Shown: positions 15,928-24,454 of the stretch, piece by piece
How positions within the stretch are numbered: the first letter of the stretch is position 1
Layout: each line of letters begins with the position of its first letter
Assembly (NCBI GenBank): GCA_029547265.1
Contig: JAKPPP010000304.1
Span: 1-41,122 of the forward strand
Length of the DNA stretch: 41,122 bases
DNA from: Bacteroidota bacterium
Lineage (GTDB): Bacteria; Bacteroidota; Bacteroidia; AKYH767-A; OLB10
Direction: 5' to 3'
Notes under the pieces: model-generated
What the model was told of the DNA's origin: nothing
Seen by the model: the letters and a program-made list of their open reading frames with translations, nothing else
Databases searched by the model: none
Made by a program: the position numbers and the translations under genes

Positions 15928-18900
15928 TTACTTGATGATGGTAACTTTAGCATCAAATACTTGATCGTCGTCTTGTAAAATTACGGTGTACATTCCGTCG
16001 CTGAGGTGACCTAAGTATAATCCTCTGTTCATGAGTTTTGATACTTCAGTATTTTCTTCTTTTATAAGTCTTCCTGTCGCATCAAAAATTCGAAGGATAC
16101 AACTTTCCATGCCTTTTACTTCTTCTCCAATAGCAATATGATCGGAACTTGGATTAGGAATAATCAACAAATGACCTTTTGGTTTCGGCGGAGTGATCTC
16201 TCTGTTAATGGAGATGGAGTCATGTAGAATACATCCTTTTGCATCCGCGATAAGTACATCGTATGTTCCGGCAGGTACATTTTGAATGCTGTTTCCTGTA
16301 ATGCCTATCGGACTCCAGTAAATATAGTAGGGTGCATTTCCTCCGGTAGGATTTACTGATGCCGATCCATTATTGTTTTTGTCAATTTCAGCTGAAATGC
16401 TATGCGTAGTTGTGATAGGTGCGGGCTCATGTAATGTAATTGTATCCGCATGAATACATCCGTCTATATCGGTTACTTCAACAGGATAATCACCTGCACC
16501 TAAATTACTAAGTGTGGTTGATGAATTGCCGTTCCACCAATTGTATGAATAGGCTCCGCCAATGATGGTATAGTTAATGTCACCACAGTATTTTGCTAAT
16601 GAAACCGGACTCAATCCGAAGTTGCTGATTCCATTATTCATTGCAATTCCACTAATCATCTCTGCGTGTTGAGTTGTTGCAACTGTTGTGGTGGGATTAG
16701 TAACTGCGCTGTATTTAATCTGTCCGTTTCCATCATAGACATAAAACGAATACATGCCTGTTGATAATGTTAATGCTGTTGAAAGCATGATTTCTGATGG
16801 CATCTCGCGATTAACCGGATTTACTATATAAGTACCTAATGAGGTCCACGCTGCAGCATTGTTTTCGTAACCGCTGAATGAGCCTTGTCGGTAATAAATT
16901 TCTATTGATGTTGTATCAGCAACCGTGAAAATTAACTTGTTTAGAGTAATATTCTGTTTCGCTTTCATTGAGAACATCAATCCTTTAGCTTTCGCCGAAT
17001 TACTAAATCCGGTAGTGATCGATTTTTCTAAATTCCCTCCCGTAGCATTAATGCTAACTACTCCATTTTTCATGCCGTTGCAAGATGGCTCACTAAGAAT
17101 AGGAGTATTTAAAATTACAGGATCAGGGTCTTTTAATTCGATTGATTTATAGACTTCACAACCTAATGCATCAGTGATTTTCACAGGATAGCTTCCTGCA
17201 GATAAATTTGTTATTTCTTGAGCATTGGTTGATGCCCAATTATAATTATAGTTTTTACCGGTAGGATTAACTACTTCGTAAGAAATCCTTCCTGCAAAAC
17301 TTATAGGATTTTGCATTGCTGCATTGAACGCACCGGTTGCAGAGGAATCTCTTCCAATCCCTTCGTAAATGGTCAAAGAGTGATCAAATACAAATACTGA
17401 GCCAAGCACATTACTGCTTACGCAATTGAATGATGCATCGCTGTTATACAAATAGAAAGAATAATTTCCTTCGCCTAAATCGAGTGGGTTTAACAGAGAA
17501 ATCACTGAAGGTGTATCAGGACCTTGTCCGTTTATTGCATATGACCCTAAATGAGTCCATGAGTTCGGATCAAATTCATATCCTCCAAAGCTTCCGTTTT
17601 TATACCAAACACTAATATGATTCGTTGTTTTGTTTAATAGTGATACGGCAAGTTTAGTGACTTGAATTTGTTCACTTACGCCAACATCAAACATAATTCC
17701 TTTGCTCTCTGTTGTGCCGAATAGAGTAGTGGTTAAGCTTTTTTGAACCGGCCATGGTTTACCACCTGTAGCGGTAACGAAAATGCTACCGTTATTTCCT
17801 CCTTCGCAATCGGGTTTGCGTGTTAAGATTTGAGGAATTATTTGACTTGGTTCGTTTATAGTTGCTTCGTCATGTTGAACACATCCGTTGCCATCGGTTA
17901 CAGTAACAGTATAAGTTCCTGAAGGAATATTATCAATGAAATTTGTTGTGCTTCCGTTCGACCATAAATAAGTGTAGGGGGATTTACCTCCGTTAACTCT
18001 GGTCTTTATAAATCCCGTTGACGTATTATAGCATTTCGGATCGAGTGCTCTCCATATTCTTGTAATGAATGGTTTTGCACTATATCCGTTGTATGGTAAT
18101 ACTTGACCTTGTATTTGTCCGTCTATAAAATCAATTCGTATTCTTCCGTAACTGCCTTGTCCGCCGCTACTGAAGTTATTAGTTGTAGAAGTAGATCCTC
18201 CTGTTCCGCCAATCACAGATATTAATCCGTAATGTTGAACTCCTGATCCGGATATACGAATACAACCTCCGGATCCGCCGCCGCCACCTGAGCAATTACT
18301 ATTTCCGTCGCTACCGCCATTCCCTCCATTAGAAAGAATTTTTCCGTTGAAGCCGATTAGTATGTCTTTGCATGATTGAATTACAATAATTCCGCCGCCT
18401 GCTCCACCGCCACCTGAACCTCCGTTATTTGCAGCAGAACCTGATGCACCTCCCGAACCTCCGATGTATTGTGAAAGTGTTGAATCGCCGTATGCATTTC
18501 CTCCCGTTGCTAGTGGTAATCCATTGCTCCCATATCCTGCACCACCACCTCCATAAAGGTTGCTAGAGCTAAAACCTGCTCCCGGACCAAATCCGTTTTT
18601 GCCGGGAATAGTAATTGTAGTTGAAAATACTCCATCTGCACCATCGAATCCACCGGCAACAGCAACGCCACCAATGCCACCTTTAATAGATGGTACAGCA
18701 TTTTGTCCGTTTGATCCTGAAGCATCTAATGTGCCATTAATTACAACATTATTTTTTACACGGATAATTAAAGGTTTTGTACCTACAACTTTTAAGGTTA
18801 CACCTTCGTCAATGATAAAGCTGTTATAATCATATTCACCACCTTGGATTACTCCGCTTACAACAGCATGAAAATCGCCCATCGTTCCATTTCCACAATC

Positions 18901-18978
18901 AAAACACGATTGCGCTGACGATAAATTGGTCGATAATACCAACACGATAACCCACAGAATTTCTTTTACTCGTAACAT
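15928..18978 (-). CDS. large secreted glycine-rich SprB-repeat protein with T9SS type A sorting domain
   Basis: 1016 residues with a signal peptide (MLRVKEILWVIVLVLSTNLSSAQ). Residues about 90-290 are very glycine-rich. Then come SprB-type repeats with the pattern YLWSNGSTTNFI, SGTYTVTVTDGNGC, INEP. Between them two copies of a further module are recognisable (about 410-530 and 645-770), sharing KGxMF, SFxGYE, WTxLG and YSFYxY. The final 85 residues are a type A sorting tail (LLIIPNPSSDHIAI, IFDATGRLIKEE, LSDGMYTVILQ). It is probably a surface or matrix protein. No enzyme motif is seen. The presence of SprB repeats together with a type A rather than type B tail is noteworthy. Confidence 0.85.
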   Translation of the reverse strand: MLRVKEILWVIVLVLSTNLSSAQSCFDCGNGTMGDFHAVVSGVIQGGEYDYNSFIIDEGVTLKVVGTKPLIIRVKNNVVINGTLDASGSNGQNAVPSIKGGIGGVAVAGGFDGADGVFSTTITIPGKNGFGPGAGFSSSNLYGGGGAGYGSNGLPLATGGNAYGDSTLSQYIGGSGGASGSAANNGGSGGGGAGGGIIVIQSCKDILIGFNGKILSNGGNGGSDGNSNCSGGGGGSGGCIRISGSGVQHYGLISVIGGTGGSTSTTNNFSSGGQGSYGRIRIDFIDGQIQGQVLPYNGYSAKPFITRIWRALDPKCYNTSTGFIKTRVNGGKSPYTYLWSNGSTTNFIDNIPSGTYTVTVTDGNGCVQHDEATINEPSQIIPQILTRKPDCEGGNNGSIFVTATGGKPWPVQKSLTTTLFGTTESKGIMFDVGVSEQIQVTKLAVSLLNKTTNHISVWYKNGSFGGYEFDPNSWTHLGSYAINGQGPDTPSVISLLNPLDLGEGNYSFYLYNSDASFNCVSSNVLGSVFVFDHSLTIYEGIGRDSSATGAFNAAMQNPISFAGRISYEVVNPTGKNYNYNWASTNAQEITNLSAGSYPVKITDALGCEVYKSIELKDPDPVILNTPILSEPSCNGMKNGVVSINATGGNLEKSITTGFSNSAKAKGLMFSMKAKQNITLNKLIFTVADTTSIEIYYRQGSFSGYENNAAAWTSLGTYIVNPVNREMPSEIMLSTALTLSTGMYSFYVYDGNGQIKYSAVTNPTTTVATTQHAEMISGIAMNNGISNFGLSPVSLAKYCGDINYTIIGGAYSYNWWNGNSSTTLSNLGAGDYPVEVTDIDGCIHADTITLHEPAPITTTHSISAEIDKNNNGSASVNPTGGNAPYYIYWSPIGITGNSIQNVPAGTYDVLIADAKGCILHDSISINREITPPKPKGHLLIIPNPSSDHIAIGEEVKGMESCILRIFDATGRLIKEENTEVSKLMNRGLYLGHLSDGMYTVILQDDDQVFDAKVTIIK

Positions 18979-19232
18979 GTCTTAATAAAATTAACTGTAT
19001 CATTCTTACGCAAAGCAGACCGTTTTGTTAGTTTTTAACAGCCGGATGTAAGGAATTTGTAAAATAGTTTAAAAGCAAGAGACTTTACTTGACTTGTTTA
19101 TCGATTAGTTATTGTTAATCAAATAGATACACGATGTTAGGAATGTGTAAATTACCTGCCGTTTAACGTATGATAACGGTAGATTTGACGCATTGTTTCG
19201 TCCCCCAAAAATGTTGATAATATTGATGTTTT
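18979..19232. other. intergenic region, longest gap in the window
   Basis: This 254-bp AT-rich gap lies between the stop of the DASS transporter gene (minus) and the start of the 1016-residue cargo gene (minus). It should hold the cargo promoter, but no exact TAnnTTTG element was found at a usual distance; a TTTG (in TGCTTTGCG) occurs near 19010 without the TA. A short CCGTT/AACGG inverted repeat near 19160-19180 is too weak to call as a terminator. No RNA gene or small ORF is supported. Confidence 0.5.
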
Positions 19233-20705
19233 TTATGCAAAGGCCAAGTAGCAAATCAGCGTAATCAAAACTATTCCCGTAAGGTTTGCCACAAATCCCG
19301 CGACTGCCATCTCTTTTGTTTTAATATGTCCGCTTGAAAAGACTATAGTATTTCCTGCTGTTGCTATTGGCATCATAAATCCAAGAGATGCAGCAAGTGT
19401 GGCTGGAATCATTAATAATAGGGGAGGAAGATGCATAGCTTGTTGTAATGAAACAAGTATAGGCAGTACTAATTGGATGCTGGCAACATTCGAAGCGAAT
19501 TCGCTAATAACTGTGACTAAAACGCATACCATTAAAATAATCCATATTGGATTTACTCCTTGTAATATTTGTAGCTGGGCTGCTAAGTAATTACTAAGTC
19601 CGCTGTCTTCAAATCCTTTTGCTAATGCGAATCCACTTCCGAAAAGTAAGATAATATCATAAGGAAGTTTTGACGTTTCTTTCCATTCCAATAATTTTTT
19701 ACCGGGCATTGTTTTAGAAGGGATGATGAATAATAATATAGCCATGAAAATGGCAACAGTACTATCTTGTATTTGTGATGAATTACTGAATAATTTGCTC
19801 CATCCTTTAATGGTAAATGTTCCTAGTGGAATATCTGCTCTCGTAAACCATAATACAGCAGTGAGAATGAAAATAAAACCGACTCGTTTTTCATCAGGTG
19901 AAATCTTCCCTAGATTTTTATAACCTTCTTTAAATACTCCTACATCAAAAACTCCTTGTAATTCTTTTTTTGGGATTCTGCTTCGAAGTGTTAACCAAGT
20001 AGCAAAAAATAATAATGCCGAAACAGGAAATCCGATTTTAAACCAACTCAAAAATGTTAAGTCGCCTGCTGTTGGATAAGCATCCATATATGCTCTGTAA
20101 AAGATCATATTAGTTGGAGTTCCAACTAAAGTAGCCATTCCTCCGATGGTTGCGGCATAGGCCAATCCAATCATTAGTGCGGATGCTAATTTTCGATGAT
20201 GTGTTTTATTGTCGATATGATGATCGATCTGATATATTACTGCGAGTACTGCAGAAAGCAACATCATTACAGTAGCGGTATTTGATATCCACATTGAAAT
20301 GATCCATGCGGTTAGCATTACTCCGAGTAATAACATTGATGCATTTCGACCCGTTACTGATAATATTTTTAATGCAATTCGTTTGTGTAAACCCCAATGT
20401 TCAATCGCAAATGCTAAAAAGAATCCTCCGATAAATAGGAATAATACGGGATCCATGTATTGAGCAGCAACAACCTTTATATCGCTAATTCCGCAGATAG
20501 GAAGTATAACAAATGGAATTAACGAGGTGACTGCGATATGAATTACTTCGGTTAGCCACCAAAGTGCTATCCATATTGTTATTCCTGCCATCAACATCAA
20601 ATGAGGGTGTGCTGAATCAGGTGATGGAAGTAATCCTAGTAAAATGGCTAGTAATGGTCCCGAAATAAGGGCTATAGTACTTAATAGATTTTTTTGTTGG
20701 GGCAT
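19233..20705 (-). CDS. DASS/SLC13 family sodium-coupled anion symporter
   Basis: 490 residues, nearly all hydrophobic with about a dozen membrane helices. Two characteristic clamp motifs are visible: SNTATVMML in the first half and SNVASIQLVLPIL in the second, with Asn residues that bind sodium and substrate carboxylates in the family. The helix pattern LWWLTEVIHIAVTSLIPFVILP and GTPTNMIFY are also typical. Members import di- or tricarboxylates (or sulfate) with sodium across the inner membrane. The gene is divergent from the YciO-family gene with a 120-bp spacer. The substrate cannot be fixed; succinate, malate or citrate are plausible. Confidence 0.9.
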   Translation of the reverse strand: MPQQKNLLSTIALISGPLLAILLGLLPSPDSAHPHLMLMAGITIWIALWWLTEVIHIAVTSLIPFVILPICGISDIKVVAAQYMDPVLFLFIGGFFLAFAIEHWGLHKRIALKILSVTGRNASMLLLGVMLTAWIISMWISNTATVMMLLSAVLAVIYQIDHHIDNKTHHRKLASALMIGLAYAATIGGMATLVGTPTNMIFYRAYMDAYPTAGDLTFLSWFKIGFPVSALLFFATWLTLRSRIPKKELQGVFDVGVFKEGYKNLGKISPDEKRVGFIFILTAVLWFTRADIPLGTFTIKGWSKLFSNSSQIQDSTVAIFMAILLFIIPSKTMPGKKLLEWKETSKLPYDIILLFGSGFALAKGFEDSGLSNYLAAQLQILQGVNPIWIILMVCVLVTVISEFASNVASIQLVLPILVSLQQAMHLPPLLLMIPATLAASLGFMMPIATAGNTIVFSSGHIKTKEMAVAGFVANLTGIVLITLICYLAFA

Positions 20706-20813
20706 AAAACGTTGGAGGTTCTCAACTGTAAATGTAAATAAAAAACGAAGGTGACATTTGTCTTCTCTTATGAAAGTCGCCTAGTTTTGTTAGTACTTAT
20801 AGTTTTCAAATCG

Positions 20814-20821
20814 TAACTTTG
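20814..20821 (+). promoter_or_regulatory. putative -7 promoter element TAACTTTG, yciO-like gene
   Basis: Exact TAnnTTTG match ending 4 nt (CAGC) before the ATG at 20826. A TTTTG occurs 24 nt upstream, slightly longer than the usual spacing. It implies a leaderless transcript, like the rlmI element TACCTTTG-CAGT-ATG. Confidence 0.5.
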
Positions 20822-20825
20822 CAGC

Positions 20826-21446
20826 ATGCTCGTTAATATTAATTCACAGAATCCGGATGCTCGTAAAATAGCGCAGGCTGTCGACGTTTTATCGAAGGGT
20901 GGAGTAATTATTATTCCTACTGATACAATTTATGCACTAGCTTGTGATTTGTACCATTATAAAGCATTTGAGAAGATTTGTCGAATGAAAGATGTTCGTC
21001 CCGATAAAGCCAATTTTTCTTTACTATGTAACGATTTAAGTAATATTTCTCATTTCACACGTCCTTTCGATCGATCAATCTACAAGTTATTGAATCGTGC
21101 TTTGCCAGGTCCTTATACTTTTATTTTGGATGCTTCGAGTGAGGTTCCTTCAGTTTTTCGTAGCAGGAAAAAGACGATAGGGTTAAGGATTCCGAATAAT
21201 AAAATTGTACTCGACTTAATTGAAAAACTTGGACATCCTTTGGTAGTTACTTCCATTCATGATATCGACGAAATCAAAGGTTATCCTACCGATCCTGAAG
21301 AGATAGATGAAATTTATGGTAATCAAGTGGAGATGGTGATCGATGGAGGTGCCGGTAAAATTAAAGCGAGTACTGTGATTGATTGTACCGGAGATTCTCC
21401 TGTAATCACTCGTGAAGGTGCCGGTGATCCGGATATCTTGAACTAA
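20826..21446 (+). CDS. YciO/Sua5/YrdC-family protein
   Basis: 206 residues of the YrdC fold. PTDTIYALACDL is the nucleotide/RNA-binding loop, followed by ICRMKDVRPDKANFSLLCNDLS, PGPYTFIL, KTIGLRIPNN, TSIHD and a C-terminal STVIDCTGDSPVITREGAGD. The length and the motifs NFSLLC, PGPYTFIL and STVID resemble E. coli YciO more than TsaC. The TsaC/Sua5 branch makes threonylcarbamoyl-AMP for tRNA t6A37; whether this YciO-like branch does the same here is uncertain. It is convergent with the nnr gene, with only 5 nt between stops. Family certain, function moderate. Confidence 0.88.
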   Translation: MLVNINSQNPDARKIAQAVDVLSKGGVIIIPTDTIYALACDLYHYKAFEKICRMKDVRPDKANFSLLCNDLSNISHFTRPFDRSIYKLLNRALPGPYTFILDASSEVPSVFRSRKKTIGLRIPNNKIVLDLIEKLGHPLVVTSIHDIDEIKGYPTDPEEIDEIYGNQVEMVIDGGAGKIKASTVIDCTGDSPVITREGAGDPDILN

Positions 21447-21451
21447 AAAAA

Positions 21452-22930
21452 TTATAAGTGATCAATAATATCACTTGCTATCATTGCACTTTCTGATCTT
21501 GCCATTGCCGCTTTGTCGCCGGCTTTACCATGTAAGTACATTCCAATTAATGCTGCTGCTCCGGGCGAATATCCTTGTGCTAATAAGCCGGTAATAATTC
21601 CTGTCAATACATCTCCCGAGCCTGCAGTAGCCATGCCGCTGTTTCCGGATGAGTTATAGTATATAGTTCCATCGGGACAAGCTAAAGCGCTGTATTGGCC
21701 TTTAAGGATGATAAATACATTGTATTTTTTCGAGAATTCGCTAAGTGCTTTTATTCTTTCAAAAGGATCTCCAATATTCCCAACTAAACGTGCAAATTCA
21801 CCCGGATGAGGAGTAAGTATACTTCCTTTCGGAAGGAATGATAGCCAAGTTGGATTTTCTGAAAGTATATTGATAGCATCTGCGTCGATCACTAAAGCGC
21901 TTTTGCTTTCTTGAATTAATTGCTTTAATACTGTTGCTGTGGAAGGGTCGGTGCCAATACCCGGACCAACTCCTATTGCATCATATTTTTCTAATACTTT
22001 GAATGAAGTAATATGTGTTTCACATTGATCTTTTTCTACCATTACTTCCGGATTGCTGCATTGCAATGGAAGTAAACATGCGGAAGGAGAATGTACGGTA
22101 ACCATTCCGGCACCGCTTCTTAAAATGGCTCTAGATGATAGTATTGCTGCTCCTGCTTTCCCTTCACTTCCCGCTAACAGGTAGGCATGTCCGAAAGTTC
22201 CTTTGTGTCCGGCAGCGGGTCTTGGTTTTACTAATGCTGCAATATCATTTTCTTCAATGAAAAACTTCGAAGATTTTAATGTTCGTTCATGCTCAGCACT
22301 GAGTGATATAACGGCAATAAAAACATTTCCTGTTATTGATGAGAATTCGGGATAAAGAAAACTTTCCTTCATACTATGGAAAGTCAAAGTTGCAGATGCA
22401 TGAATTACGTTGCTTAAATCGGTCGTTGCTTTGTCGATGAATAATCCCGATGGTACATCAATCGATACTCTTCTTGCTGCTTGCTTGTTGAGATGTTTTA
22501 TTAGAGATGCAGAAAGTCCTTCTGCATCTCTGTTCAGTCCTGTCCCAAACAATGCATCAACTATGATTGATTGTTGATCACATACTGGAAATTGTTCTGT
22601 AGAACTAAGTAAAATCGTCTCGGTTCCCGGTAAGTTTTTCCATCGTTGGAGGTTTGTTTTGTAATCACTGCTTCCTTCTTCGATCAGAATATAAACCGTA
22701 CAAATTTTTCCGGCTTTATACAACTGACGAGCTATGGCTAATCCGTCGCCTCCATTATTTCCGTTGCCACAAAATACCTGAAATACGTTTCCTGCTGCTG
22801 AATTATTTAAAAGGAAATCGCTGCACCTAGCTGCAGCTCGCTCCATAAGATCTATCGATGATACAGGCTCGTGTTCGATAGTATATTTATCGAGTTCACG
22901 TTGTTGTTCTGCTGATAAGATCTTGAGCAT
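21452..22930 (-). CDS. nnr: bifunctional NAD(P)H-hydrate epimerase/dehydratase
   Basis: 492 residues, full length for the fused enzyme. Residues 1-215 are the YjeF_N epimerase (NnrE) with FCGNGNNGGDGLAIAR, DALFGTGLNR and DVPSGL. Residues 220-492 are the ribokinase-like dehydratase (NnrD) with HKGTFGHAYLLAGS, GAGMVTVHSP, GVGPGIGTD, LTPHPGEFARL and GSGDVLTGIITGLL. It repairs NADHX and NADPHX, which form by heat or enzymatic hydration, in the cytoplasm. It is the last gene of the ybbR-coaE-exonuclease-nnr series and follows the exonuclease gene with a 1-nt gap. A short 7-bp inverted repeat lies within the final codons near 21456-21476. Confidence 0.96.
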   Translation of the reverse strand: MLKILSAEQQRELDKYTIEHEPVSSIDLMERAAARCSDFLLNNSAAGNVFQVFCGNGNNGGDGLAIARQLYKAGKICTVYILIEEGSSDYKTNLQRWKNLPGTETILLSSTEQFPVCDQQSIIVDALFGTGLNRDAEGLSASLIKHLNKQAARRVSIDVPSGLFIDKATTDLSNVIHASATLTFHSMKESFLYPEFSSITGNVFIAVISLSAEHERTLKSSKFFIEENDIAALVKPRPAAGHKGTFGHAYLLAGSEGKAGAAILSSRAILRSGAGMVTVHSPSACLLPLQCSNPEVMVEKDQCETHITSFKVLEKYDAIGVGPGIGTDPSTATVLKQLIQESKSALVIDADAINILSENPTWLSFLPKGSILTPHPGEFARLVGNIGDPFERIKALSEFSKKYNVFIILKGQYSALACPDGTIYYNSSGNSGMATAGSGDVLTGIITGLLAQGYSPGAAALIGMYLHGKAGDKAAMARSESAMIASDIIDHL

Positions 22931-22931
22931 T

Positions 22932-23873
22932 TTATAATTCGCTAATTTTTATAGGAGAATTTTTGTAGTGTTCAATTATTGCTTCGCTTTCTCCGTGAAT
23001 GGTGTATACTTCTTTTGCTTCGCTTTCAGCGATAGTCAATAATAATTCGTTCCAATCGGCATGATCACTGATAGGAAGAACGATGTCCATTCCCGCTTGT
23101 AGTCGATCCCATCCTGATGCCATCCCTCTTAAGAAATTAGTCCCCGGCATATACGATTGCAAAACACTAGGAGGAATGATATAAACGCATCCTGTTGCTT
23201 TTTTAAATATCTGTCGGTGATAAACACTCCATTCGCCTAAACTGAATCCCGACTCTTCATAGATCTTATGGTATCTCGAAATTTTCGGATGAACCATTAC
23301 TTTCATTTCAGGCAAAAGCTGATTGATGAGATGCGTTAGTCGCTGTGCTTTTCCTAAACTATATGCACCAATTACATAATTGATGTTTTTGTTATTACCT
23401 AATACAAGGATAGACTCACCTGCCGGCGGATGCTCTTTTCCTTTTTGTGCGAAAGTGGTCTCGGTAATTAATACGTCTGACTTTATCACTTGAAACGCCT
23501 CACAAGTAGGATCTTGCTGACGTTTGAAATCGCCTGTATAGTTATGTCGCTTTCCGTTTCTGTCCCATATTACTTGAGCAGACCCAAGCATATGTCCCGC
23601 AGGAATGAACATAAAAGGCACGCCATCTACTTCAAATGTTTCGTTGTATTCAGGAGTGATTACCAATCCCGCAAATTGACGAAATCTCGCTCTTAACAAG
23701 CGAGCAGTGTTTTTTGTGCAATAAACTTTAGCATGTCCGGGTACGGCATGGTCTCCATGAGCATGACTTATGACAGCAGTGCGTACCGGCTCCAAAGGGT
23801 CGATCCATATTTCTGAATCGGGTAAAAGGTAACCTTGTCCTGTAGCTATTAATGGTTTGTTATTTTCTGCCAT
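22932..23873 (-). CDS. metallo-beta-lactamase-fold DNA exonuclease (ligase-associated type)
   Basis: 313 residues from the ATG at 23873 (MAENNKPLIATGQG), overlapping the coaE end by 14 nt; a start at 23900 would overlap 41 nt and is less likely. The zinc-binding HAHGDHAVPG motif, AGHMLGSAQV, YTGDFKRQ, ITETTFA and SDHADWNELL place it in the beta-CASP/MBL group, nearest the ligase-associated exonuclease family. That family is usually encoded with an ATP-dependent DNA ligase and a helicase; neither is near here. It would act on DNA ends in repair. A related mRNA 3'-end-processing exonuclease is the alternative. Confidence 0.8.
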   Translation of the reverse strand: MAENNKPLIATGQGYLLPDSEIWIDPLEPVRTAVISHAHGDHAVPGHAKVYCTKNTARLLRARFRQFAGLVITPEYNETFEVDGVPFMFIPAGHMLGSAQVIWDRNGKRHNYTGDFKRQQDPTCEAFQVIKSDVLITETTFAQKGKEHPPAGESILVLGNNKNINYVIGAYSLGKAQRLTHLINQLLPEMKVMVHPKISRYHKIYEESGFSLGEWSVYHRQIFKKATGCVYIIPPSVLQSYMPGTNFLRGMASGWDRLQAGMDIVLPISDHADWNELLLTIAESEAKEVYTIHGESEAIIEHYKNSPIKISEL

Positions 23874-24450
23874 ACGATAAAAGTTGCTGATGTATCGCAA
23901 GCACCTGAGGTATTACAGGATGCGTATCATCATTATCAATAATAAAATTTGCTCTCGCTCTGAGTTCTTCTGACGACCATTGCTGCTGAATGATCGCCTT
24001 AATTTCATTCTCTGTGCGACTGTCTCTTTCTTTAATTCTTTCAATACGTAAATTTTCAGGAGCATCAACCATGATTACTGCATCTAAATCAACATGGGTT
24101 CCTGATTCATATAAAATTGCTGCTTCCCTAATGGTATAGGGAGCTTTTTGTTTTTGTTGCCATTCCTGATAATCGATTCCAACTGCAGGATGTACTAAGT
24201 TATTTAATTTTTGCAATAATTCAGGTTGATGAAATACAATAGCTGCTAATTTCTTTCGGTCGAATTGTCCTTCTTGAGGGAATATTTCTTCTCCAAATAA
24301 TTTCTGAAGGTTTGACCGAAGTATAGGATTCGTATTCATCAATCGTTTGGCTGCATCATCGGCATTATAAACTGGGATTTCCAGCGACTTAAATATTCTA
24401 GTCACTATACTCTTTCCTGATCCTATACCTCCTGTAATGCCTACTTTCAT
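23860..24450 (-). CDS. coaE: dephospho-CoA kinase
   Basis: 196 residues with the P-loop GGIGSGKS (7-14), NADDAAKRLM, HPAV, EAAILYESG and the lid-like RIKERDSRTENE. It catalyses the last step of coenzyme A synthesis, phosphorylating the 3' hydroxyl of dephospho-CoA with ATP. It starts 4 nt after the ybbR stop and overlaps the following exonuclease gene, consistent with one transcript. Confidence 0.97.
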   Translation of the reverse strand: MKVGITGGIGSGKSIVTRIFKSLEIPVYNADDAAKRLMNTNPILRSNLQKLFGEEIFPQEGQFDRKKLAAIVFHQPELLQKLNNLVHPAVGIDYQEWQQKQKAPYTIREAAILYESGTHVDLDAVIMVDAPENLRIERIKERDSRTENEIKAIIQQQWSSEELRARANFIIDNDDTHPVIPQVLAIHQQLLSYGRK

Positions 24451-24454
24451 GTAC

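Noticed and set aside
16200-18000. Possible CRISPR or tandem DNA repeats
   Set aside because: The periodicity comes from SprB-type protein repeats that diverge at the DNA level; there are no identical short repeats with regular spacers.
18510-18829. ORFs on both strands opposite or out of frame with the glycine-rich segment
   Set aside because: Low-complexity GC-rich glycine codons keep other frames open; the proteins look like composition artefacts.
21456-21476. Seven-bp inverted repeat near the yciO/nnr convergent stops
   Set aside because: It lies inside the nnr coding end, is short and AT-rich; termination there is possible but not supportable.
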